The position numbers and the translations under genes are program-made. A DNA stretch of 64,000 nt from Coriobacteriia bacterium (GTDB lineage: Bacteria > Actinomycetota > Coriobacteriia > Coriobacteriales > Eggerthellaceae): NCBI GenBank assembly GCA_030537355.1, contig JAUNNF010000005.1, positions 79,704 through 143,703 on the forward strand, read 5' to 3'. The notes below the pieces were generated by a model. That model saw only the letters and a program-made list of their open reading frames with translations, was not told the DNA's origin and searched no databases. Shown piece by piece: positions 55,529 through 62,195 of this stretch; position 1 is the first letter of the stretch; each line of letters starts with the position of its first letter.

Positions 55529-57390
55529 TGTTGCCTCCTTCCCTCACGGAAAGCTCCCATGCCAAAGTGATCACACCTTAAGCATCTATTGCATTCAAGA
55601 AGAAGTTCTTGTTTGCTCATACCTTTTTCCATTAAGTCAAAGTCGTCTTTTCTGTCTTCAGCTGAGCGTTCCATCATCTTTACACGACCAGCTGCTGTTT
55701 TATCACCAACTTTTGCTTCTGGAATCTTAACATCAAGTTTAATCTCATGATCAAATCCAAGATAATTGTCAATGTTACGTGCAGCAACCTTACCAGCACC
55801 AATTGCTTTAATAACAGTTGCTGGACCACTGTTGCAGTCTCCACCAACAAATATACCTGGTTTAACTTCAGTGAATTCATTATTTTGAATACGACGACGC
55901 TCAACATCCAAGCCAGCCTTCTCAAATGGTGTGCTGTTAATTGCTTGACCAATTGCAACAAGAATCTTATCAGCTTTAACAACAACTTCTTTCTTATCAG
56001 CAGGCATTGGTTTTGGTCTACCTCTGTCAACTGGACCAGAAACTTGAGGTTTAAGCTTAAGACCTGTAACCTTATCGCCTTTAGTAACAACTTCAACAGG
56101 AGCATGAAGCTCAAGTAAGTGGCATCCTTCTTCTAGGGCACCATCCAATTCTTCACGCTGACATGTTACATCGTCTTTTCTACGGCGATAAGCAATCGTA
56201 ACTGATTTTGCACCAAGACGAACAGCTGAACGAGCACAGTCCATAGCAACGTTTCCGCCACCAACAACTACAACATCCTCACCAGTGAAGTCAAGTTTCT
56301 TACCATCACCAATGGCACCAAGAAGCTCTACAGCTGAAAGAACACCTTCTGCATTCTCGCCAGGAATACGTAGGCTATTACCACTATGAGAACCAATAGC
56401 AACATATACTGCATCAAAATCCTTCTTGATTTTATTAAACTTAATGTCGTTAGGAATATCAGTGTTGTACTTAACTTTAATCTTAGCTTGTTTAATGAGC
56501 CAATTGATTTCTTTGTCCATCTGCTCACGAGGGAATCTATATGCTGGAATACCATAACGCATCATTCCACCTAAATGAGCACGGCGCTCAAAAATTGTTA
56601 CATCATGACCCATAAGTCCTAAATAATAAGCTGTAGTTAAGCCTGAAGGACCACCACCAATTACAGCAACCTTTTTGCCAGTTGATTTTTCACGTTTAAC
56701 GTTGTAGTCTGTAGAATGCTCAACAGCAAAACGTTTAATTCCTCTGATGTTAATTGCATCATCAACAAAATTCCTACGGCAGCTGATCTCACATGGATGC
56801 TCGCAAATTAAGCCACAGGCGAGAGGAAGTGGATTGTCTTTTCTGAGTACCTTAACTGCATCTGTGTAATTACCAGCTTGTGCACATGCAATGTATCCTG
56901 GGATATCAACATGAGCAGGACAAGCCTCACGGCAAGGTACTTGACCATAACGATCAATACCACACTCTCCATCATGAGTAACATGATAATCAAAGTCGTC
57001 AGAAAATTTATCCATTGCAGACATCATTTGACGTCCAGCTTCAAAACCGATTGCACAATCTGCAGTTGCATAGATGTTTTGAGCGAGTTCGCCAAGTTCT
57101 TTAACTGTACATGGACATGCCTCGCCATCTAAAACTTTTTCTAAAAGTTCGGCAGCTTTTTTAAGTCCGATACGGCATGGTGCACATTTTCCGCAGCTCT
57201 GAGAGCCACATGCCTCAACAAAAGCTTTTGTAAATTCAACAGGACATGCACCTAAAACACCAGCATCCATACGATTGTCAAGTGCTTTTGTGATTTCTGC
57301 GATACAAGCTTCGGCTTTTGTTTGAGATTGTAATTTGAGCTTTTCCAAACGAGGAACACGTTTTGGATCGCCCATTGCTTGCTTAGCCAA
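55522..57390 (-). CDS. NuoF-type iron-sulfur domain fused to GltD/NfnB-like NAD(P)H oxidoreductase, hydrogenase partner
   Basis: A 622-residue protein. Residues 1-130 correspond to the C-terminal [4Fe-4S] part of NuoF/HydB (CGSQSCGKCAPCRIGLKKA), without the FMN- and NADH-binding part. Residues ~140-600 are a GltD/NfnB-like module: N-terminal cluster ligands (CREACPAHVDIPGYI, CGLICEHPCEISC), an FAD site (VAVIGGGPSGLTTAYYLG), an NAD(P) site (VVVVGGGNVAMDCARSA) and a C-terminal GGDCNSGPATVIKA. A final Cys pair (CNRCLRC) may hold another cluster. It would pass electrons between NAD(P)H and the hydrogenase. No NuoE-like subunit accompanies it. The start is TTG, with AGGAGG five bases upstream. Confidence 0.88.
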   Translation of the reverse strand: MAKQAMGDPKRVPRLEKLKLQSQTKAEACIAEITKALDNRMDAGVLGACPVEFTKAFVEACGSQSCGKCAPCRIGLKKAAELLEKVLDGEACPCTVKELGELAQNIYATADCAIGFEAGRQMMSAMDKFSDDFDYHVTHDGECGIDRYGQVPCREACPAHVDIPGYIACAQAGNYTDAVKVLRKDNPLPLACGLICEHPCEISCRRNFVDDAINIRGIKRFAVEHSTDYNVKREKSTGKKVAVIGGGPSGLTTAYYLGLMGHDVTIFERRAHLGGMMRYGIPAYRFPREQMDKEINWLIKQAKIKVKYNTDIPNDIKFNKIKKDFDAVYVAIGSHSGNSLRIPGENAEGVLSAVELLGAIGDGKKLDFTGEDVVVVGGGNVAMDCARSAVRLGAKSVTIAYRRRKDDVTCQREELDGALEEGCHLLELHAPVEVVTKGDKVTGLKLKPQVSGPVDRGRPKPMPADKKEVVVKADKILVAIGQAINSTPFEKAGLDVERRRIQNNEFTEVKPGIFVGGDCNSGPATVIKAIGAGKVAARNIDNYLGFDHEIKLDVKIPEAKVGDKTAAGRVKMMERSAEDRKDDFDLMEKGMSKQELLLECNRCLRCDHFGMGAFREGRRQQW

Positions 57391-57424
57391 TTTTTCCTCC
57401 TTGTTATTAGATTTTTACTGTGTT

Positions 57425-57459
57425 ATTATATCACAACAATTAACTAATTATGCTATAAT
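57425..57459. promoter_or_regulatory. Divergent promoters of the hydrogenase operon and the GT2 gene, with an inverted repeat
   Basis: On the plus strand TGCTATAAT (57451-57459), an extended -10, ends nine bases before the GT2 ATG. On the minus strand GATATAAT (about 57435-57428) is the likely hydrogenase -10. The minus-strand box is embedded in an imperfect inverted repeat TTGTG-N9-CACAG, which resembles the half-sites of the redox regulator Rex but with one base too many between them. Confidence 0.5.
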
Positions 57460-57468
57460 GCTCCAACA

Positions 57469-58839
57469 ATGCAAAACTTATTAACATGGTTATCATACGT
57501 CTCATTTGTTGATGTTTTCAACTTGTGTATATTCATTGCATTTACAGTTTGCTATGCCTACCAGCTATTTTACGTGCTGATTGGGCTTACTCGTAAGCCT
57601 CGCAAATTTGAAGCTAAAAAGCAGCATAAATTTGCCTGCCTGATAAGTGCTCGTAACGAAAGTGCTGTAATTGGCGATTTGTTGAAGTCTATTAAAAATC
57701 AAGATTATCCTAGCGAGCTTGTAGACGTTTTTGTAATCGCTGATAATTGTGATGATAATACGGCAGAAATTGCACTCAGAGAATGCGCTTTTGTAATCGA
57801 ACGTTTTAATAAAGAGATGATAGGCAAAGGATTTGCGCTTAATTATGGAATTAACATTATTATGAGAGATTGCTTAGGTATTGATCTTGGAGAGAGTGTT
57901 TGTGGCATGGCCAAAGACGGTAAAATTTTGTGTCCTAGCGGCAGAAAGCTCAATAATGGATATGAGGCATTTTTTGTGTTTGATGCCGATAATGTGCTTG
58001 ACAAGAATTACATTGCCGAGATGAATAAAGTTTATGATAATGGATACACTGTTGCCACTAGTTATAGAAATACTAAGAATTTTGACAGTAATTGGATCTC
58101 GTCTGGTTATGCAACTTGGTTTTTACGCGAGGCTAGATTTTTGTCGCAACCGCGTTTTTGCTTAAATACCAGTTGCGCAGTAAGTGGTACTGGGTTTTTC
58201 TTTGATGTGAAAATCATGAAGAAAACTGGAGGTTGGCAATGGTTCTTGCTGACCGAAGATATTGAGTTTGCCACAAACAACATCATTCATGGCAACAGAA
58301 TTGGTTATGCTCCAAATGCTGTATTGTATGACGAGCAACCTGTTACATTTGTGGATTCATGGAATCAGCGTTTTAGATGGACTCGTGGTTTTTATCAGGT
58401 ATTTGTGCATTATGGCTGGCAATTGTTAAAAGGGATTTTTACAAACAAGAAAGGACATAAATTTGCTTGTTATGACATGCTAATGACTATTGCGCCTGGT
58501 TTGTTGATTACTGTTATCGCGATATTATTTAATTTAGTGATAATTATTTTGGGCTTATGTGGCGTGTTGAGTGCTGGAATGGTTGTTGCTGCAGCGCTAT
58601 CGTCAATTTGTTTCTGCTTGGGCAATTATATTTTGTTCATGTTTGTACTTGGTATGATTACTTTATTTGTTGAATGGTACAAGGTTCGTGCAGGTGTAGG
58701 AACAAAAATTGTATCAATGTTTACTTTCCCTTTTTTCATGTTAACTTACCTCCCAATTGCAATTGTAGCTGTGTTTAAGAGAGTTGGTTGGAAGCCAATC
58801 AAGCACACAATCAATGTGGATGTCAAGGATTTCGAATAA
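57469..58839 (+). CDS. Processive family 2 glycosyltransferase, membrane-embedded
   Basis: A 456-residue enzyme of the BcsA/hyaluronan-synthase type. One N-terminal helix, then a GT-A domain with CLISARNESAVIGDLLKSI, VIADNCDDNT, FVFDADNVLD (DxD) near residue 165, LTEDIEFA near residue 260 and the QRFRWTRG motif (QxxRW) near residue 300. Four C-terminal helices complete it. It likely makes and extrudes a cell-surface polysaccharide or glycolipid. No PilZ domain or partner gene is visible. The -10 box nine bases before the ATG and the lack of a Shine-Dalgarno indicate a leaderless start. Confidence 0.9.
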   Translation: MQNLLTWLSYVSFVDVFNLCIFIAFTVCYAYQLFYVLIGLTRKPRKFEAKKQHKFACLISARNESAVIGDLLKSIKNQDYPSELVDVFVIADNCDDNTAEIALRECAFVIERFNKEMIGKGFALNYGINIIMRDCLGIDLGESVCGMAKDGKILCPSGRKLNNGYEAFFVFDADNVLDKNYIAEMNKVYDNGYTVATSYRNTKNFDSNWISSGYATWFLREARFLSQPRFCLNTSCAVSGTGFFFDVKIMKKTGGWQWFLLTEDIEFATNNIIHGNRIGYAPNAVLYDEQPVTFVDSWNQRFRWTRGFYQVFVHYGWQLLKGIFTNKKGHKFACYDMLMTIAPGLLITVIAILFNLVIIILGLCGVLSAGMVVAAALSSICFCLGNYILFMFVLGMITLFVEWYKVRAGVGTKIVSMFTFPFFMLTYLPIAIVAVFKRVGWKPIKHTINVDVKDFE

Positions 58840-58847
58840 CATCTATC

Positions 58848-58869
58848 AGCTTTTATGCATAAAATAGCT
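58848..58869 (+). terminator. Hairpin after the GT2 gene
   Basis: AGC-TTTTATGCATAAAA-T-AGCT: a 14-bp perfect palindrome with flanking AGC/GCT, followed by an AT-rich stretch (TTATTATTTAAT). A weak terminator is likely. Confidence 0.5.
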
Positions 58870-58896
58870 TATTATTTAATAAAAACTAACTAACTA

Positions 58897-58925
58897 TTGC
58901 TTATTGTTTTCAACCTCTTTATAAT
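58897..58925 (+). promoter_or_regulatory. Promoter of the small secreted repeat protein gene
   Basis: TTGCTT (58897-58902) and TATAAT (58920-58925) with a 17-bp spacer. A ~25-base leader follows with GAGGAAAGGA before the ATG at 58959. Confidence 0.8.
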
Positions 58926-58958
58926 GCAGCTTGTAAGTTTTAGAGGAAAGGAAACAAA

Positions 58959-59291
58959 ATGAAAAAGTTATTCAAAAATATCGTTTTAGGTTTGTCAACA
59001 TGTGCAGTAGCATTCGGAATTATTTTAGCTGCAAACGTAGAGCAGTCTTTTGCTTCAGAATCAAATGGTGGTTTTATAGCTGATACTAATGGTGTATTCA
59101 TCATTGATACAAACGATGCTTACATCGCTGACACAAATGGAGTTCTTGTTGATACAGGAATTCCAGTAATTAAAGGTGACAGAGCTGTTGGGGAAATGAG
59201 CAGCGAAAACGGAGTTCTTGTTGATACAAAAATTCCTGTAAAAGGTGACAGAGCTGTTGGGGAAATGGGAAACAATAACGGAACTATTTAA
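58959..59291 (+). CDS. Small secreted protein with short tandem peptide repeats
   Basis: A 110-residue protein. Residues 1-32 form a signal peptide (KKLFKNIVLGLSTCAVAF...) ending near SFASES. The mature part is entirely short repeats: NGGFIADT, NGVFIIDT, NDAYIADT, then two longer units NGVLVDTGIPVIKGDRAVGEM and NGVLVDTKIPVKGDRAVGEM. There is no anchor and no Cys. It has its own strong promoter, good ribosome site and strong terminator, so it is a real monocistronic gene. The repeated KGDRAVGEM could be protease-released peptides or a small adhesive or matrix protein; neither is established. Confidence 0.82.
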   Translation: MKKLFKNIVLGLSTCAVAFGIILAANVEQSFASESNGGFIADTNGVFIIDTNDAYIADTNGVLVDTGIPVIKGDRAVGEMSSENGVLVDTKIPVKGDRAVGEMGNNNGTI

Positions 59292-59304
59292 TTAGTTATT
59301 AAAT

Positions 59305-59340
59305 AAAAAAACACCTCACATAAATGTGAGGTGTTTTTTT
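59305..59340. terminator. Strong bidirectional terminator
   Basis: ACACCTCACA and TGTGAGGTGT form a perfect 10-bp stem with a TAAA loop, extended by an A run on the left and a T run on the right. It serves the secreted repeat protein gene (+) and the converging Nramp-related gene (-), whose stop codon it touches. Confidence 0.95.
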
Positions 59341-60580
59341 ATGCAAACTGAAAAACCAACAAAGCTACAGTCAAAACTGTAACAACCGCTACAGTTGCCC
59401 ACAACAAAACTTTAGTTATTGAACCTACTGCATATTCTTTCATGATGTACTTATCACTCGCGATTAAAACCATAAACACTAAAAGAACTGGCAAGATCAA
59501 TCCACTAATAAATTGAGATTTCAACATAATATCCATCAACCCAATATCTGGCAAAAGAACAACACCCGTTGAAAGAACAATAATAAACGTAAGTAAACCT
59601 TTAAAGGTAGGAGCTTCACGCCACTTAAATGACACTCCAGCTTCCCAACCAAATGCCTCGCACACAACAAAAGAAGTGGTAAGTGGAAGCACGCAAGCAG
59701 CCAAAAAAGATGCGGCTACCAATCCAACGCCAAAAAGTATTTCTGCATACTCGCCAGCAAAAGGAGCTAATGCGCGTGCAGCATCTTCGGCAGTCTCGAC
59801 ACTAATACCTTGAGGAAATAACACTGTGCCAGTGGTAACAATGATAAACCATGCTATTGCCAAAGCAACAACAGATCCAGATATTGCATCAACTTTACCT
59901 GATAACAAGTCGCTTTTAAGATCAGATGCCTTGGCGCCGTTACCTTTTTCTACAACATTACTCTGGACAAAAAACAACATCCAAGGTGCAATTGTAGTAC
60001 CAAACATAGCGATGACGAGAGCAAGGAAATTTTTTTCTGGCAAAATTGTAGGAACAAGTGTATGTATGGCTGCAGAGCTCCAATCAGGCTTAGCTAAAAC
60101 TGCCGCGATAACGTAAGTCACGAACACACACGATACAATGAGGAAGATTTTCTCAACTCGCTTGTAATTACCATTAACGACAAGAAGCCAAACAGCAACT
60201 GCAGCAATTGGAACGCTTATATACTTTGTAACACCAAAAAGCTCCATTGCTGAGGCAATACCCGCAAACTCGCTGAAAGTTGTTGAAGTGTTTCCGACGA
60301 GAAGGACCAACATTGCAAATGCTGTAAGACGTATTCCAAAACGTTCGCGAATAAGCGCTGCAAAACCCTTACCTGTAACGATGCCCATTTTAGCAGCTGT
60401 ACCTTGTGCGATAATAAGGAGTACGCACATTATAGGAATTGTCCATAACGTAGCAAAGCCAAAATCAGCTCCTGCTGTTGAGTATGTGGTTATACCACCA
60501 GCATCGTTACCAGCCATAGCGGTAATAATGCCAGGCCCCATGGCAGATAAAATTAATAATATTTTTTTCTTTTTTGTCAT
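59339..60580 (-). CDS. Nramp-related divalent metal (probably Mg2+) transporter
   Basis: A protein of about 413 residues with 11 helices and the Nramp fold. In helix 1 the usual metal-binding DPGN is replaced by AGNDAGG (GPGIITAMAGNDAGGITTYS). In helix 6 the usual MPH is replaced by APW (GTTIAPWMLFF). These changes are the mark of Nramp-related Mg2+ transporters (NRMT) rather than Mn2+/Fe2+ Nramp. The gene lies 16 bp after a PRC/MgtE_N/CBS gene, which suggests Mg2+-regulated uptake. A longer reading from a TTG at 60607 overlaps that gene; the ATG at 60580 (MTKKKKILLI) is preferred. Neither has a strong ribosome site, so coupling is likely. Confidence 0.88.
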   Translation of the reverse strand: MTKKKKILLILSAMGPGIITAMAGNDAGGITTYSTAGADFGFATLWTIPIMCVLLIIAQGTAAKMGIVTGKGFAALIRERFGIRLTAFAMLVLLVGNTSTTFSEFAGIASAMELFGVTKYISVPIAAVAVWLLVVNGNYKRVEKIFLIVSCVFVTYVIAAVLAKPDWSSAAIHTLVPTILPEKNFLALVIAMFGTTIAPWMLFFVQSNVVEKGNGAKASDLKSDLLSGKVDAISGSVVALAIAWFIIVTTGTVLFPQGISVETAEDAARALAPFAGEYAEILFGVGLVAASFLAACVLPLTTSFVVCEAFGWEAGVSFKWREAPTFKGLLTFIIVLSTGVVLLPDIGLMDIMLKSQFISGLILPVLLVFMVLIASDKYIMKEYAVGSITKVLLWATVAVVTVLTVALLVFQFA

Positions 60581-60585
60581 TGTCC

Positions 60586-60631
60586 AAGGGTGTCCCTTAA
60601 GAGCCAAATGGCGCTTTTAACCCCGCCCCTA
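60586..60631 (-). repeat. 46-bp interspersed hairpin repeat, copy C, partly coding
   Basis: On the minus strand it runs TAGGGGCGGGG...GGGACACCCTT, the same length as copies A and B with about ten substitutions. The inner stem is GCGCCATTTGGC. It encodes the last eleven or so residues (LGAGLKAPFGS) and stop of the PRC/MgtE_N/CBS gene and extends to five bases before the Nramp-related ATG. Confidence 0.75.
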
Positions 60632-61967
60632 AATTCAAAACAACAACCGTATAAATGGCGAGAAGAACCAACACCAAAACCACAATTCCAGCCCTCTTCA
60701 ACCAAACATGTTGTTTTTTCTCTTCTTTTACGTCATCCTCGATTGCATCCCAAGCATCCTCGGTAGTAACAATTCCTGACAACTCGCCATGCTCATCAAC
60801 AACAGGCATTGCTGTCAAATCGTACTTAAATATTGCCTCAGATACTTCATCCTCATCCTCGTCAGGGGAAACACTAATCAAGTTATCTGTATACATTACA
60901 TTTTTAATCAGCGTCTTTCCATTTGTCAAAGCTAGACTCTTCAAGGATACAACACCACTAAATCTGTTCTGTTTATCCAAAACATACACATAATGAACAG
61001 GAGGATGAGCCTCTTCTAGGTCGCGAAGCACGTTAATTGTATCATTGACAGTATCATCATCGTGCACTGCAACAAACTGTGGAGTCATCATACCACCAGC
61101 TGTACCATCTTTATAACCCAGAAGTTGCCTAATTTCCGTTGCATCCTCAACCCCCATCAAACGAAGTAACTTCTCGGCCTTCTCGTAAGGTAAGTCACGA
61201 ACAATCTCCACAGCATCATCAGGATCCATGTTTCCTAAAACTTTAGAAGCTTGCTTAGAACTCAAATCCTCGATAAACTCGGCCTGATACTCATCTTCCA
61301 TCTCCGCCACAGCTTCTGAAGCAGCATTTTCATCCAATTGTTGAAAAACATGTGCACGTTGCTGAGGATCAAGCTGCTCCAAAATGTCCGCAACATCGGC
61401 AGGATGTAACTCATCAAGACGCTTGTGAGACACAGAAAGTTGCACTTTAGACAAATCCCTATCAAGCAAGTCCATGTAATTCCATGCAATAATTTGCTCG
61501 CCAATCTCATGTTTGAACAGTTTTGATATGCCTACAATTCCTTTTTCAAGAAGTGGCGATAATCCACGCAGAATACCACGAATTCCGACCTCAGCACCAA
61601 GAAGGCGAAGCTGATTGCCATATTGACTTAATTTCAAATCATTAACTCGAACAACTTTTAAACCCTGTGTGTCAACAATTTGACGGTTAAGCAAATCGCG
61701 AGCAAGAAGCACCTCGCTTGGCTGCAGGTAACTAAAGCGAATCTCGGGTTGAGGCACTTTTAGTTTAACACCATCGTCATCGTCAAATACGTCAACATAC
61801 TTACGCCAAGAAATCATAAATGGGGTCTTTCCAGGCCCTACAAAAGCTAAACTTGTAATGCGTGGAAAAACCTCACCTGTGGATATTGCCAAATCCGATA
61901 TCCTACCAAGGATATTTCCTTGACTGTCATAGACTGGTTTTTTGATAATTGTAGATAGATATATCAT
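60597..61967 (-). CDS. PRC-barrel / MgtE_N / CBS membrane-anchored regulator of Mg2+ transport
   Basis: A 456-residue protein. Two PRC-barrel-like segments lie in residues 1-130 (IIKKPVYDSQGNILGRISDL and LNRQIVDTQGLKVVRVNDL). Residues ~190-290 form the helical MgtE_N superhelix (LHPADVADILEQLDPQQ, MDPDDAVEIVRDLP). Residues ~300-420 are a CBS pair (TAGGMMTPQFVAV, VMYTDNLISVSP, AMPVVDEHGELSGIVT). One C-terminal membrane helix follows. The MgtE transport domain is absent, so it should act as a Mg2+ sensor for the Nramp-related transporter encoded next to it. AAGGTGAG precedes the ATG; a ~135-base leader lies upstream. Confidence 0.9.
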   Translation of the reverse strand: MIYLSTIIKKPVYDSQGNILGRISDLAISTGEVFPRITSLAFVGPGKTPFMISWRKYVDVFDDDDGVKLKVPQPEIRFSYLQPSEVLLARDLLNRQIVDTQGLKVVRVNDLKLSQYGNQLRLLGAEVGIRGILRGLSPLLEKGIVGISKLFKHEIGEQIIAWNYMDLLDRDLSKVQLSVSHKRLDELHPADVADILEQLDPQQRAHVFQQLDENAASEAVAEMEDEYQAEFIEDLSSKQASKVLGNMDPDDAVEIVRDLPYEKAEKLLRLMGVEDATEIRQLLGYKDGTAGGMMTPQFVAVHDDDTVNDTINVLRDLEEAHPPVHYVYVLDKQNRFSGVVSLKSLALTNGKTLIKNVMYTDNLISVSPDEDEDEVSEAIFKYDLTAMPVVDEHGELSGIVTTEDAWDAIEDDVKEEKKQHVWLKRAGIVVLVLVLLAIYTVVVLNLGAGLKAPFGS

Positions 61968-62101
61968 TTATCTCACCTTCTTATGCGTCATCTGTGGTCC
62001 CAAAAGCGCACATCAGGTGAGCTTTATGGGACTAGATACTGCGCACTTTTCGTTTTCGTGATTTCACTTAAATCTAATCCTTTCCGTTTTTGCGTGCACG
62101 T
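61968..62101 (-). promoter_or_regulatory. Structured leader of the Mg2+ transport operon, candidate cis-regulatory RNA
   Basis: Between the promoter and the start codon are about 130 bases. A stem GTCCCA...TGGGAC extended by AAAGC/GCTTT encloses TCACCTGATGTGC (about 61990-62032). GTGCGC/GATGTGCGC and GACGCAT elements could form alternative pairings. It does not fit the M-box consensus as far as can be judged by eye. Confidence 0.4.
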
Positions 62102-62132
62102 ATTGTACAACATTTAAGCAGGAACTATGCAA
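62102..62132 (-). promoter_or_regulatory. Promoter of the Mg2+ transport operon
   Basis: TACAAT (62107-62102) with TTGCAT (62132-62127) 19 bp upstream on the minus strand. The -10 is good, the spacer is long. Confidence 0.5.
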
Positions 62133-62195
62133 AAAATTTTATTTTTTATAATTCCTCGAAAATAAATATTGTCTTCATAATGAAAGTATTAAAAA

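Noticed and set aside
55215..55730. 171-residue frame antisense to the hydrogenase gene pair
   Set aside because: Spans the junction of two conserved coupled genes and shows no domain.
61968..62101. M-box (ykoK) Mg2+ riboswitch
   Set aside because: The conserved core segments could not be found by eye; only a generic structured leader is claimed.
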